Shown here piece after piece: positions 1 to 12,114 of a stretch of 64,000 bases of DNA (position 1 is its first letter; every line of letters starts with the position of its first letter). Under the pieces are notes generated by a model. It did not search any database. It was not told where the DNA came from and worked only from the letters and a program-made list of their open reading frames with translations. Source of the stretch: Haematococcus lacustris (Eukaryota > Chlorophyta > Chlorophyceae > Chlamydomonadales > Haematococcaceae); the NCBI GenBank assembly GCA_030144725.1, contig JASKMD010000022.1, positions 1 to 64,000 on the forward strand, given 5' to 3'. The position numbers were made by a program, and so were the translations under genes.

Positions 1-120
1 TGGGATGATGCATTGGTGCCTCGCCCGCTTGACCGCGTCGCCCGTTTGGCCGCTTGACCGTTCGTTTGCGTCGTGCCCCTTGTTTGCTCGAAGGGTGGCC
101 ACGCGATCGTAACGTACATG
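1..120. repeat. start of subtelomeric unit 1
   Basis: This segment matches 6705-6820, which directly follows the first telomere tract, and more weakly 13315-13380, which follows the second. It is therefore the conserved block lying just inside a CCCTAA tract. Its presence at base 1 suggests another telomere tract lies just outside the window. No gene is seen. Confidence 0.6.
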
Positions 121-780
121 TAGCGGGTGGTACCCTATGTGGGGTACTTCGTGCGGGGAAGCCGGTTTGGGGAAACCGGTGATGGGAAACCAGTGCGGGT
201 TACTTCGTGCGGGGTACCCCGTGCGGGGTACTTCGTTCGGGGTACCCGGTGCTGGGTACCTTGTGCGGATTTCTCGTGCGGGTTCCTCATGCGGGTTCCT
301 CGTGCAGGTTCCTCGTGCTGGACCCTCGTGCGGGTTCCTTGCGCGTGTTCCTCGTGCGGGTCTTCGTGTGGATTTGTCGTGCAGTTTCCTCGTGCTGGTT
401 CCTCGCGCTGGTTCCTCGCGCTGGTTCCTAGCGTTGGTTCCTAGCGCTAGTTCCTAGCGCTGGTTCCTAGCGCTGGTTCCTAGCGTTGGTTCCTAGCGTT
501 GGTTCCTGGCGTTGGTTCCTAGCGTTGGTTCCTAGCGCTGGTTCCTAGCGCCGGTTCCTAGCGTTGGTTCCTAGCGTTGGTTCCTAGCGTTGGTTCCTAG
601 CGTTGGTTCATAGCGTTGGTTCCTAGCGCTGGTTCCTAGCGGATTATTCGTGCGGGGTACCCGTGCGGATTCCTTGTGCGGGGTACCTTGTGCGGATTCC
701 TTGTGCGAGGTACCTTGTGCGGATTCCTTGTGCGAGGTACCTAGTGCGGATTCTTTGTGCGAAAGTTTGTATATTACTTA
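121..780. repeat. 13-15 bp minisatellites (GTGCGGGGTACTTC and GGTTCCTAGCGTT)
   Basis: From 121 to about 400 the sequence repeats variants of GTGCGGGGTACTTC. From about 400 to 640 a strict 13-bp unit GGTTCCTAGCG(T/C)T takes over, then the GTGCGGATTCCTT form returns to 770. The related array in unit 2 is 6830-7080. Open frames here are repeat by-products. Confidence 0.85.
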
Positions 781-1130
781 GGCACTTTCTGTCACTGTGG
801 AATGACAACGCTGGCTAGGCTCCTTGGCATATTCTGTCACTGGGAAGTGTCAAGGCTGGCTGGGCACCTAGACATATTTTGTCACAAAAGAGAACCAAGC
901 CATGTGCACAATCAATAGGCGCATCTTGCCACCAGGAGCTTGTGACGAACCGATGCATCGTCACCTGCACGGATTTGACCTGCAACCACACATCACAATC
1001 GCCATGTGCAATACTTGAAAGCATAAGATCTGCAGTGAAGCAGCTAAGGTGTACACTCACTCACCATGCTGTGGCAACTTCTGACTGCAGTGGCATTGGG
1101 GTGGCAGCCAAAGGCTAGCATGGTAGTTCC
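781..1130. repeat. two degenerate hairpin-satellite units plus unique spacer, shared with 7390-7690
   Basis: Two degraded units with TGTCAC...GTGACA-like cores lie at 781-880. They are followed by about 240 bp of non-repetitive sequence that recurs at about 7440-7690. No convincing gene is seen. Confidence 0.7.
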
Positions 1131-2565
1131 AATTGGCACTTGCCATACAAGGTGTTGCAATTGGCTTCCAAAGTGTTACATTTGGCATTTGGCAGTTTGG
1201 GGGGTAAGGTACAAGATGGGGAGGGTAAGGTACAAGGTGTAGCAATTGGCTTCCAAGGTGTTGCAATTGGCATTTGGCAGTTTGGGGGGTAAGGTACAAG
1301 ATGGGGAGGGTAAGGTACAAGGTGTTGCAATTGGCTTCCAAGGTGTTGCAGTTGGCAGTTTGGGGGGTAAGGTACACGATGGGGAGGGTAAGGTACAAGG
1401 TGTAGCAATTGGCTTCCAAGGTGTTGCAATTGGCATTTGGCAGTTTGGGTGGTAAGGTACAAGATGGGGAGGGTAAGGTACAAGGTGTTGCAATTGGCAT
1501 ACAAGGTGTTGCATTTGGCGTACAAGGTGTTGCGATTGGCATTTGGCAGTTTGGGGGGTAAGGTGCACGATGGGGAGGGTAAGGTACAAGGTGTTGCAAT
1601 TGGTTTCCAAGGTGTTGCAATTGGCATTTGGCAGTTTGGAGGGTAAGGTACAAGATGGGGAGGGTAAGGTACAAGGTGTTGCAATTGGCTTCCAAGGTGT
1701 TGCAATTGGCATTTGGCAGTTTGGGGGGTAAGGTACAAGATGGGGAGGGTAAGGTACAAGGTGTAGCAATTGGCTTCCAAGGTGTTGCAATTGGCAGTTG
1801 GCAGTTTGGGGGGTAAGGTACACGATGGGGAGGGTAAGGTACAAGGTGTAGCAATTGGCTTCCAAGGTGTTGCAATTGGCATTTGGCAGTTTGGGGGGTA
1901 AGGTACAAGATGGGGAGGGTAAGGTACAAGGTGTTGCAATTGGCATACAAGGTGTTGCATTTGGCGTACAAGGTGTTGCGATTGGCATTTGGCAGTTTGG
2001 GGGGTAAGGTGCACGATGGGGAGGGTAAGGTACAAGGTGTTGCAATTGGTTTCCAAGGTGTTGCAATTGGCATTTGGCAGTTTGGAGGGTAAGGTACAAG
2101 ATGGGGAGGGTAAGGTACAAGGTGTTGCAATTGGCTTCCAAGGTGTTGCAATTGGCATTTGGCAGTTTGGGGGGTAAGGTACAAGATGGGGAGGGTAAGG
2201 TACAAGGTGTTGCAATTGGCTTCCAAGGTGTTGCAATTGGCATTTGGCAGTTTGGGGGGTAAGGTACAAGATGGGGAGGGTAAGGTACAAGATTGGGGGG
2301 TAAGGTACAAGATGGGGAGGGTAAGGTACAAGATTGGGGGGTAAGGTACAAGATGGGGGGTAGGGTACAAGATGGGGGGTAGGGTACAAGATGGGGAGGG
2401 TAAGGTACAAGATGGGGGGTAGGGTACAAGATGGGGGGTAAGGTACAAGATGGGGGGTAGGGTACAAGATGGGGAGGGTAAGGTACAAGATTGGGGGGTA
2501 AGGTACAAGATGGGGGGGTAGGGTACAAGTTTGGGGGGTAAGGTACAAGACGGGAGGTAAGGTAG
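1131..2565. repeat. 85-bp minisatellite with 106-bp variant and 446-bp higher-order period
   Basis: The unit contains GGCATTTGGCAGTTTGGGG and GGTACAAGATGGGGAGGG. Unit starts at 1543, 1628, 1989, 2074 and 2159 give 85 bp, and 1437 to 1543 and 1883 to 1989 give 106 bp. The block starting at 1437 recurs at 1883, a 446-bp higher-order repeat. From about 2268 the unit collapses to about 20 bp (GGGTAAGGTACAAGATGGGG). The long minus-strand frames (up to 605 codons) are repeat artefacts. Confidence 0.9.
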
Positions 2566-3445
2566 GGTTGTGGTGTGTGGTGGGCTGTTGTGCTCCGCCT
2601 GCCTCACCGGCCTGCGTGGTGGGGCAAGCGCATGGGGTTGCGTCATGGCAGGCCAGTCATGCGTGGTTGGAGCATGCGCTGCTGGAGTGTGGTGGGCTGG
2701 TTGTGCTCCGCCTGCCTCACCGGCCTGCGTGGTGGGGCAAAGCGCATGGGGTTGCGTCATGGCAGGCCAGTCATGCGTGGTTGGAGCATGCGCTGATGGA
2801 GTGTGGTGGGCTGGTTGTGCTCCGCCTGCCTCACCGGTCTGCGTGGTGGGGCGAAGCGCATGGGGTTGCGTCATGGCAGGCCAGTCATGCGTGGCTTAAG
2901 CATGCGCTGTTGGCGTGTGGTGGGCTGGTTAAACTCCGCCTGCCTCACCGGTCTGCGTGGTGGGGCAAAGCGCATGGGGTTGCGTCATGGCAGGCCTGTC
3001 ATGCGTGGCTGGAGCATGCGCTGCTGGAGTGTGGTGGGCTGGTTGTGCTCCGCCTGCCTCACCGGTCTGCAAGGTGGGGCGAAGCGCATGGGGTTGCGTA
3101 ATGGCAGGCTAGTCATGCGTGGCTAGAGCATGTGCTGTTGGCATGTGGTGGGCTGGTTGAACTCCGCCTGCCTCACCGGCCTGCGTGGTGGGGCAACGCG
3201 CATGGGGTTGCGTCATGGCAGGCCAGTCATGCGTGGCTAGAGCATGCGCTGATGAAGTGTGGTGGGCAAACTGTGCTCCGCCTGCCTCACCAGTCTGTGT
3301 GGTGGGGCGAAACGCATGGGGTTGCGTCATGGCAGGCTAGTCATGCGTGGCTAGAACATGCGCTGTTGGCGTGTGGTGGGCTGGTTGAACTCCGCCTGCC
3401 TCACCGGCCTGCGTGGTAAGGCGAAGCGCATGGGGTGCGTCATGG
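2566..3445. repeat. 114-bp minisatellite array, unit-1 copy
   Basis: About eight copies of a 114-bp unit containing CTCCGCCTGCCTCACCGG and GCATGGGGTTGCGTCATGG. The CGTCAT motif recurs at 2641, 2755 and 2869. Because 114 is divisible by three, any stop-free frame stays open across the array, which explains the overlapping ORFs on both strands. The larger sister array is 8615-10520. Confidence 0.9.
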
Positions 3446-3600
3446 TAGGCCAGTTTAAGGTGTACAAGGTGTTGCAATTGGTGTACAAGATGTTGCGATT
3501 GGTACACAAGGTGTTGCAATTGGCATACGAGTTGTTGCAACTGGTGTACAAGGTGTTGCAATTGGTGTACAAGGTGTTGCGATTGGCGTGCAAGGCCGGC
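3446..3600. repeat. 21-bp minisatellite (GGTGTACAAGGTGTTGCAATT)
   Basis: About seven units of a 21-bp repeat built on GTACAAGGTGTTGCAATTGG, the same core found inside the 85-bp unit at 1131-2565. An equivalent array is at 10525-10680. Confidence 0.8.
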
Positions 3601-4311
3601 CTAACCTAAAGGCTGGCCAAGAGGCTGTCTCACCTGTTGTGTCTTTTGTGAGTGTTGTGGTTAGAGGCCTGCAAGCACAAGTACACAACAAATAGTTACC
3701 GCCCGTCGTCACCACATAAACATGCGTGGCAACCTAATCGACTCACCATGCTGCCCTACCCCGCGCCTAGCTCAGCTCCACGCCGTCCTTTTTGCTGTCC
3801 TTGAGCTTCGTCGTTACCTACTTGCCTCGCGTGGTCAGAAATCCTGCGTGTAGGGGCAACAAATTACGACTATGTCTTAGGCGTGGAATAGAGCCGTTTG
3901 CTTAGGCGAGCCCTATGTAAACCTTCCTATGCGTGCTACTCGAGGCACGCATTGTGCCTTCCAAGGACAGATATTAGGCATTCCGAGCAACTAAATTGCA
4001 ACGCGAGGCTCGCACCACTCATTAGCATAGCGTGAAGGTAGCTCTCAGTTGCGCGAGTTCACAAGGCATCGATGTTTCGTCGCGAGTAGTGTCGAGCGTC
4101 CCGCTTGTAGTTGTTGTGTGCGCAAACTAGAGTTGGACTCGTTGTTTAACCGGTTGTCAACAACAATTGTCCAACCCAATTATTCCCATGTCACTTCATG
4201 CTTGCAAGAAATCCAATTTTAGTTCGAACTTCTCAAGCTTGCATTAGGTAGTCCTTCCGCATAGCCCTTGCACTCATGTGAGGTTCAGCTTAGTCAAACA
4301 GTTCAAGTAAT
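3601..4311. repeat. subtelomeric unique block, copy 1
   Basis: About 710 bp of non-tandem sequence repeated almost unchanged at 10680-11390 (offset 7079). A weaker match to its right-hand end occurs at about 24655-24700. No open reading frame or RNA gene could be supported. Confidence 0.8.
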
Positions 4312-5490
4312 ATTCTGTCACCGTGCGCGGACAAAACTGGCTCGGCTTACACGCATATTCTGTCCCCGTGCGGGGACAAAACTGGCTCGGCTTACACGCA
4401 TATATTCTGTCCCCGTGCGGGGACAAAACTGGCTCGGCTGACACGCATATTCTGTCCCCGTGCGGGGACAAAACTGGCTCGGCTTACACGCATATTCTGT
4501 CCCCGTGCGGGGACAAAACTGGCTCGGCTTACACGCATATATTCTGTCCCAGTGCGGGGACAAAACTGGCTCGGCTTACACGCATATTCTGTCCCCGTGC
4601 GGGGACAAAACTGGCTCGGCTTACACGCATATATTCTGTCCCCGTGCGGGGACAAAACTGGCTCGGCTTACACGCATATATTCTGTCCCCGTGCGGGGAC
4701 AAAACTGGCTCGGCTTACACGCATATTCTGTCCCCGTGCGGGGACAAAACTGGCTCGGCTTACACGCATATATTCTGTCCCCGTGGAGTGACAAAACTGG
4801 CTCGGCTGACACGCATATTCTGTCCCCGTGCGGGGACAAAACTGGCTCGGCTTACACGCATATTCTGTCCCCGTGCGGGGACAAAACTGGCTCGGCTTAC
4901 ACGCATATATTCTGTCCCCGTGCGGGGACAAAACTGGCTCGGCTTACACGCATATATTCTGTCCCCGTGCGGGGACAAAACTGGCTCGGCTTACACGCAT
5001 ATAATCTGTCCCCGTGCGGGGACAAAACTGGCTCGGCTTACACGCATATATTCTGTCCCCGTGCGGGGACAAAAATGGCTCGGCTTACACGCATATTCTG
5101 TCCCCGTGCGGGGACAAAACTGGCTCGGCTTACACGCATATTCTGTCACCGTGCGGGGACAAAACTGGCTCGGCTTACACGCATATATTCTGTCCCCGTG
5201 CGGGGACAAAACTGGCTCGGCTTACACGCATATTCTGTCCCCGTGCGGGGACAAAACTGGCTCGGCTTACACGCATATATTCTGTCCCCGTGCGGGGACA
5301 AAACTGGCTCGGCTTACACGCATATTTTTTGTCCCCGTGCGGGGACAAAACTGGCTCGGCTTACACGCATATTCTGTCCCCGTGCGGGGACAAAACTGGC
5401 TCGGCTTACACGCATATTCTGTCACCGTGCGGGGACAAAACTGGCTCGGCTTACACGCATATTCTGTCCCCGTGCGGTGACAAAACTGGC
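4312..5490. repeat. 45/47-bp hairpin satellite array, copy 1
   Basis: About 26 units alternate between 45 and 47 bp, the difference being an extra AT. Each carries TGTCCCCGTGCGGGGACA, a perfect inverted repeat with 8-bp arms and a 2-base loop, followed by AAAACTGGCTCGGCTTACAC. A few units have one arm changed, e.g. TGTCCCCGTGGAGTGACA near 4779. The 385-codon and 345-codon frames across it are artefacts. Confidence 0.95.
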
Positions 5491-6236
5491 TCGTTAGACC
5501 CGGACATGTCGACCCCTTCATTTCAGATTTTCATTTTCGATACGCTCCCTCATGTTGTCGCGCTTGTTCTAACGAGCGTATTGGCACGGTGTAACTCTAC
5601 GAATGCTTAGTGAAAAATATCGCGATTTTCTCGGAAGACTCGCATGACCCTAACATGTCGACCACTTGGTTTCTGACTTTCGTTTTCAGTACGCCCCCTC
5701 TTGTTGTCGCGCTTGTTCTAGCGCGCGTGTTCGCACGGTGAAACTACAAGGTTCCTTAGAGAAACTTGTTTTTCGCGATTTGCTCGAAAAAGTCGAATGA
5801 GACCCGACGTGTCAACCACGCTCTCTCCAAGTCCTTCGCAAGCCCCATCCAACGCACCTACTCTTGCTCGAAATGACCAAGGGGTCACGGAGATTAACCC
5901 CGGTTAGGGTTAGGTTAGGGTTAGGGTCGAGGTTAGGGTCGAGGGTTAACTTTTGATAACCGATAAATCGCCCCTCTATTTTGGAGCGTTCGGTCCAGCG
6001 CTCCTATTCGCGAGGCCTAACTCTCAAAAAACACATTCCTTAGGCGACCCCTTTTTCGACGTTTTCTCGCAAAAGTCCAATGACAACCGGGTGTCAAACC
6101 TCGAAAAAGGCCGTCTCCTTTGCACGGTCTATCGAACGCACTATCGCTCGTTCGAAATGACCGACCGCACGTTACGTTTTATGTTCCGGAAGGTTCCTTA
6201 GGCGACCCCCTTACCCCACCCGTAACACAATGGTAG
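5491..6236. repeat. telomere-associated block, copy 1
   Basis: Non-tandem sequence always found immediately left of a CCCTAA tract. Copies are at 12115-12850 and, more diverged, 24720-25468. It contains a short degenerate TTAGGG run (5899-5950) in the orientation opposite to the adjacent tract. A conserved 82-codon frame (5953-6201; equivalents at 12568 and 25187) persists in copies 1 and 2 but ends early in copy 3, so I do not call a gene. Confidence 0.8.
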
Positions 6237-6650
6237 TAACCCTAACCCTAACCCTAACCCTAACCCTAACCCTAACCCTAACCCTAACCCTAACCCTAAC
6301 CCTAACCCTAACCCTAACCCTAACCCTAACCCTAACCCTAACCCTAACCCTAACCCTAACCCTAACCCTAACCCTAACCCTAACCCTAACCCTAACCCTA
6401 ACCCTAACCCTAACCCTAACCCTAACCCTAACCCTAACCCTAACCCTAACCCTAACCCTAACCCTAACCCTAACCCTAACCCTAACCCTAACCCCTAAAC
6501 CCTAACCCTAACCCTAACCCTAACCCTAACCCCTAACCCCTAACCCTAACCCTACCCCTACCCCTAACCCCTAAACCCTAACCCTAACCCTAACCCTAAC
6601 CCTAACCCTAACCCTAACCCTAACCCTAACCCTAACCCTAGCCCTAACCC
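6237..6650. repeat. interstitial telomere tract 1, (CCCTAA)n
   Basis: About 413 bp of CCCTAA on the plus strand, near-perfect to 6490 and then with CCCCTAA and CCCTA variants. The orientation is that expected at the left end of a chromosome, but the tract is internal and flanked on both sides by conserved subtelomeric sequence. Confidence 0.97.
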
Positions 6651-7080
6651 GTGTGTGACTACACCCACCTTAGTGCTACATCCTTTTTCAAAGGGATTTG
6701 GGATGATGCCTCTGCACGTCCGCCCGCCTGACCGCGTCGCCCGTTTGGCCGCTTGACCGTTCGTTTGTGCTGTGCCCCTTGTTTGCTCCTAGGGTAGCCA
6801 CGCGATCGTAACGTACATGGAGTGGGTGGTACCCCGTGCGGGTACTTCGTGCGGGGTACTACGTGCGGGGTACTTGGTGCGGGGTACTTCGTGTGGGGTA
6901 CTTTGTGCGGGGTACTTCGTGCGGCGTTCTTCGTGCGGGTACTTCGTGCTGGGTACCTTGTGCGGATTCCTTGTGCGGGGTACCTTGTGCTGATTCCTTG
7001 TGCGGGGTACCTTGTGCGGATTCGTTGTGCGGGGTACCATGTGCGGATCCTTTGTGCTGGGTACCTCGTGCCGATTCCTC
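6651..7080. repeat. start of subtelomeric unit 2 and GTGCGGGGTACTT minisatellite
   Basis: 6651-6820 is the block that follows telomere tracts, homologous to 1-120 and 13270-13390. 6830-7080 is a degenerate 14-16 bp GTGCGGGGTACTT array like 121-400. Confidence 0.8.
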
Positions 7081-7440
7081 TGTTACTGTGAAGTGACAAA
7101 ACTGGCTCAGCTTACACGCATATTTTGTTCCCGTGAAGTGACAAAACTAACTCGGCTTACACGCAAATTCTGTCCCCGTGAAGTGACAAAACTGGCTCGG
7201 CTTACACGCATATTCTGTCCCCGTGAAGTGACAAAACTGGCTCGGCTTACAGCCATATTCTGTCGCCGTGAAGTGACAAAACTGGCTCGGCTTACACGCA
7301 TATTCTGTCCCCGTGCAGTGACAAAACTGGCTCGGCTTACACGCATATTCTGTCCCCGTGCAGTGACAAAACTGGCTCGGCTTACACGCATATTATGTCA
7401 TTGTGGAGTGACAAGGCTGGCTCGGCTCCTTGGCATATTT
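7081..7440. repeat. 45-bp hairpin satellite, TGTCCCCGTGAAGTGACA subfamily
   Basis: About eight 45-bp units with the same backbone as 4312-5490 but cores TGTCCCCGTGAAGTGACA or TGTCCCCGTGCAGTGACA. Only the outer TGTC/GACA pairing is retained. It passes into a diverged unit with TGTCATTGTGGAGTGACA near 7397. Confidence 0.9.
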
Positions 7441-8614
7441 TGTCAATGTGGAGAACCAAGCCATGTGCACAATCAATAGGCTCATCTTGCCACGAGGACC
7501 TTGTGACGAACGGATGCATTGTCACTTGCAAGGATTTGATCTGCAACCACACATCACAATTGCCATGCGCAATACTTGAAAGCATAAGATTTGGAGTGAA
7601 GCAGCTAAAGTGTACACTCACTCACCATGTTGTGGCAACTTCTGACTGCAGTGGCATTGGGGTGGCAGCCAAAGGCTAGCATGGTGGTTCCAATTGGCAC
7701 TTGCCATACAAGGTGTTGCAATTGGCTTCCAAGGTGTTGCAATTGGCATTTGGCAGTTTGGGGGGTAAGGTACACGATGGGGAGGGTAAGGTACAAGGTG
7801 TTGCAATTGGCTTTCAAGGTGTTGCAATTGGCATTTGGCAGTTTGGGGGGTAAGGTACACGATGGGGAGGGTAAGTTACAAGGTGTTGCAAATGGCTTCC
7901 AAGGTGTTGCAATTGGCATTTGGCAGTTTGGGGGGCAAGGTACACGATGGGGAGGGTAAGGTACAAGGTGTAGCAATTGGCTTCCAAGGTGTTGCAATTG
8001 GCATTTGGCAGTTTGGGGGGTAAGGTACACGATGGGGAGGGTAAGGTACAAGGTGTAGCAATTGGCTTCCAAGGTGTTGCAATTGGCATTTGGCAGTTTG
8101 GGGGGTAAGGTACAAGATGGGGAGGGTAAGGTACAAGGTGTTGCAATTGGCTTCCAAGGTGTTGCAATTGGCATTTGGCAGTTTGGGTGGTAAGGTACAA
8201 GATGGGGAGGGTAAGGTACAAGGTGTTGCAATTGGCATACAAAGGGTTGCATTTGGCGTACAAGGTTTTGCGATTGGCATTTGGCAGTTTGGGAGGTAAG
8301 GTGCACGATGGGGAGGGTAAGGTACAAGGTGTTGCAATTGGTTTCCAAGGTGTTGCAATTGGCATTTGGCAGTTTGGAGGGTAAGGTACAAGATGGGGAG
8401 GGTAAGGTACAAGGTGTAGCAATTGGCTTTCAAGGTGTTGCAATTGGCATTTGGCAGTTTGGGGGGTAAGGTACAAGATGGGGAGGGTAAGGTACAAGAT
8501 TGGGGGGTAAGGTACAAGATGGGGAGGGTAAGGTACAAGATTGGGGGGTAAGGTACAAGATGGGGGGTAGGGTACAAGTTTGGGGGGTAAGGTACAAGAC
8601 GGGAGGTAAGGTAG
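7441..8614. repeat. spacer and 85-bp minisatellite, unit-2 copy
   Basis: 7441-7690 repeats the spacer at 890-1140. 7690-8470 holds about nine 85-bp units, including one 106-bp variant (8175-8281). 8470-8614 is the short GGTACAAGATGGGG form. No gene is seen. Confidence 0.88.
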
Positions 8615-10520
8615 GGTTGTGGTGTGTGGTGGGCTGGTTGTGCTCTGCCTGCCTCACCGGCCTGCGTGGTGGGGCAAAGCGCATGGGGTTGCGTCATGGC
8701 AGGCCAGTCATGCGTGGTTGGAGCATGCGCTGATGGAGTGTGGTGGGCGTGGTTGTGCTCCGCCTGCCTCACCGGTCTGCGTGGTGGGGCGAAGCGCATG
8801 GGGTTGCGTCATGGCAGGCCAGTCATGCGTGGCTAAAGCATGCGCTGTTGGCGTGTGGTGGGCTGGTTGAACTCCGCCTGCCTCACCGGCCTGCGTGGTG
8901 GGGCAAAGCGCATGGGGTTGCGTCATGGCAGGCCAGTCATGCGTGGCTGGAGCATGCGCTGCTGGAGTGTGGTAGGCTGGTTGTGCTCCGCCTGCCTCAC
9001 CGGTCTGCGTGGTGGGGCGAAGCGCATGGGGTTGCGTCATGGCAGGCCAGTCATGCGTGGCTAGAGCATGCGCTGTTGGCATGTGGTGGGCTGGTAGAAC
9101 TCCGCCTGCCTCACCGGTCTGCGTGGTGGGGCAAAGCGCATGGGGTTGCGTCATGGCAGGCCAGTCATGCGTGGTTGGAGCATGCGCTGATGGAGTGTGG
9201 TGGGCGTGGTTGTGCTCCGCCTGCCTCACCGGTCTGCGTGGTGGGGCGAAGCGCATGGGGTTGCGTCATGGCAGGCCAGTCATGCGTGGCTAAAGCATGC
9301 GCTGTTGGCGTGTGGTGGGCTGGTTGAACTCCGCCTGCCTCACCGGCCTGCGTGGTGGGGCAAAGCGCATGGGGTTGCGTCATGGCAGGCCAGTCATGCG
9401 TGGCTGGAGCATGCGCTGCTGGAGTGTGGTAGGCTGGTTGTGCTCCGCCTGCCTCACCGGTCTGCGTGGTGGGGCGAAGCGCATGGGGTTGCGTCATGGC
9501 AGGCCAGTCATGCGTGGCTAGAGCATGCGCTGTTGGCATGTGGTGGGCTGGTTGAACTCCGCCTGCCTCACCGGTCTGCGTGGTGGGGCAAAGCGCATGG
9601 GGTTGCGTCATGGCAGGCCAGTCATGCGTGGCTAGAGCATGCGCTGATGGAGTGTGGTAGGCTGGTTGTGCTCCGCCTGCCTCACCGGTCTGCGTGGTGG
9701 GGCGAAGCGCATGGGGTTGCGTCATGGCAGGCCAGTCATGCGTGGCTAGAGCATGCGCTGTTGGCATGTGGTGGGCTGGTTGAACTCCGCCTGCCTCACC
9801 GGCCTGCGTGGTGGGGCAAAGCGCATGGGGTTGCGTCATGGCAGGCCAGTCATGCGTGGCTAGAGCATGCGCTGATGGAGTGTGGTGGGCAAACTGTGCT
9901 CCGCCTGCCTCACCGGTCTGCGTGGTGGGGCGAAGCGCATGGGGTTGCGTCATGGCAGGCCAGTCATGCGTGGCTTAAGCATGCGCTGTTGGCGTGTGGT
10001 GGGCTGGTTAAACTCCGCCTGCCTCACCGGTCTGCGTGGTGGGGCAAAGCGCATGGGGTTGCGTCATGGCAGGCCAGTCATGCGTGGCTGGAGCATGCGC
10101 TGCTGGAGTGTGGTGGGCTGGTTGTGCTCCGCCTGCCTCACCGGTCTGCAATGTGGGGCGAAGCGCATGGGGTTGCGTAATGGCAGGCTAGTCATGCGTG
10201 GCTAGAGCATGCGCTGTTGGCATGTGGTGGGCTGGTTGAACTCCGCCTGCCTCACCGGCCTGCGTGGTGGGGCAAAGCGCATGGGGTTGCGTCATGGCAG
10301 GCCAGTCATGCGTGGCTAGAGCATGCGCTGATGAAGTGTGGTGGGCAAACTGTGCTCCGCCTGCCTCACCAGTCTGTGTGGTGGGGCGAAGCGCATGGGG
10401 TTGCGTCATGGCAGGCTAGTCATGCGTGGCTAGAGCATGCGCTGTTGGCGTGTGGTGGGCTGGTTGTTCTCCGCCTGCCTCACCGGCCTGCGTGGTAAGG
10501 CGAAGCGCATGGGGTGCGTC
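8615..10520. repeat. 114-bp minisatellite array, unit-2 copy, with 457-bp higher-order repeat
   Basis: About 17 copies of the 114-bp unit. A block starting at 8740 recurs at 9197, a distance of 457 bp (four units plus one base), showing recent segmental amplification inside the array. Frames of up to 327 codons are repeat by-products. Confidence 0.9.
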
Positions 10521-11390
10521 ATGGTAGGCCAGTCCAAGTTGTACAAGGTGTTGCAATTGGTGTACAAGATGTTGCGATTGGTACACAAGGTGTTGCAATT
10601 GGCATACGAGTTGTTGCAACTGGTGTACAAGGTGTTGCAATTGGTGTACAAGGTGTTGCGATTGGCGTGCAAGGCCGGCCTAACCTAAAGGCTGGCCAAG
10701 AGGCTGTCTCACCTGTTGTGTCTTTTGTGAGTGTTGTGGTTAGAGGCCTGCAAGCACAAGTACACAACAAATAGTTACGGCCCGTCGTCACCACATAAAC
10801 ATGCGTGGCAACCTAATCGACTCACCATGCTGCCCTACCCCGCGCCTAGCTCAACTCCACGCCGTCCTTTTTGCTGTCCTTGAGCTTCGTCGTTACCTAC
10901 TTGCCTCGCGTGGTCAGAAATCCTGCGTGTAGGGGCAACAAATTACGACTATGTCTTAGGCGTGGAATAGAGCCGTTTGCTTAGGCGAGCCCTATGTAAA
11001 CCTTCCTATGCGTGCTACTCGAGGCACGCATTGTGCCTTCCAAGGACAGATATTAGGCATTCCGAGCAACTAAATTGCAACGCGAGGCTCGCACCACTCA
11101 TTAGCATAGCGTGAAGGTAGCTCTCAGTTGCGCGAGTTCACAAGGCATCGACGTTTAGTCGCGAGTAGTGTCGAGCGTCCCGCTCGTAGTTGTTGTGTGC
11201 GCAAACTAGAGTTGGACTCGTTGTTTAACCGGTTGTCAACAACAATTGTCCAACCCAATTATTCCCATGTCACTTCATGCTTGCAAGAAATCCAATTTTA
11301 GTTCGAACTTCTCAAGCTTGCATTAGGTAGTCCTTCCGCATAGCCCTTGCACTCATGTGAGGTTCAGCTTAGTCAAACAGTTCAAGTAAT
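10521..11390. repeat. 21-bp array and subtelomeric unique block, copy 2
   Basis: 10525-10680 is the 21-bp GTACAAGGTGTTGCAATTGG array. 10681-11390 is the second copy of 3602-4311 with only scattered substitutions. No gene is seen. Confidence 0.85.
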
Positions 11391-12114
11391 ATTCTGTCAC
11401 CGTGCGGGGACAAAACTGGCTCGGCTTACACGCATATTCTGTCCCCGTGCGGGGACAAAACTGGCTCGGCTTACACGCATATATGCTGTCCCCGTGGAGT
11501 GACAAAACTGGCTCGGCTGACACGCATATTCTGTCCCCGTGCGGGGACAAAACTGGCTCGGCTTACACGCATATTCTGTCCCCGTGCGGGGACAAAACTG
11601 GCTCGGCTTACACGCATATTCTGTCCCCGTGCGGGGACAAAACTGGCTCGGCTTACACGCATATTCTGTCACCGTGCGGGGACAAAACTGGCTCGGCTTA
11701 CACGCATATATTCTGTCCCCGTGCGGGGACAAAACTGGCTCGGCTTACACGCATATTCTGTCCCCGTGCGGGGACAAAACTGGCTCGGCTTACACGCATA
11801 TATTCTGTCCCCGTGCGGGGACAAAACTGGCTCGGCTTACACGCGTATTCTGTCCCCGTGCGGGGACAAAACTGGCTCGGCTTACACGCATATATTCTGT
11901 CCCTGTGCGGGGACAAAACTGGCTCGGCTTACACGCATATTCTGTCCCCGTGCGGGGACAAAACTGGCTCGGCTTACACGCATATTCTGTCCCCGTGCGG
12001 GGACAAAACTGGCTCGGCTTACACGCATATATTCTGTCCCAGTGCGGGGACAAAACTGGCTCGGCTTACACGCATATTCTGTCCCAGTGCGGGGACAAAA
12101 CTGGCTCGTTAGAC
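11391..12114. repeat. 45/47-bp hairpin satellite array, copy 2
   Basis: About 16 units of the satellite described at 4312-5490. It is about 455 bp (ten units) shorter than copy 1, as the coordinate offset between units falls from 7079 before the array to 6624 after it. Confidence 0.95.

Noticed and set aside
1057..2874. 605-codon minus-strand frame and its neighbours
   Set aside because: Generated by the 85-bp and 20-bp minisatellites; overlapping frames are equally long.
4312..5490. Possible CRISPR array (palindromic 45-47 bp repeats)
   Set aside because: Repeats are directly abutting with no variable spacers, no cas genes occur, and the setting is eukaryotic subtelomere.
5953..6201. Conserved 82-codon frame in the telomere-associated block
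   Set aside because: Intact in copies 1 and 2, which are almost identical DNA anyway, but altered and truncated in copy 3; no domain.
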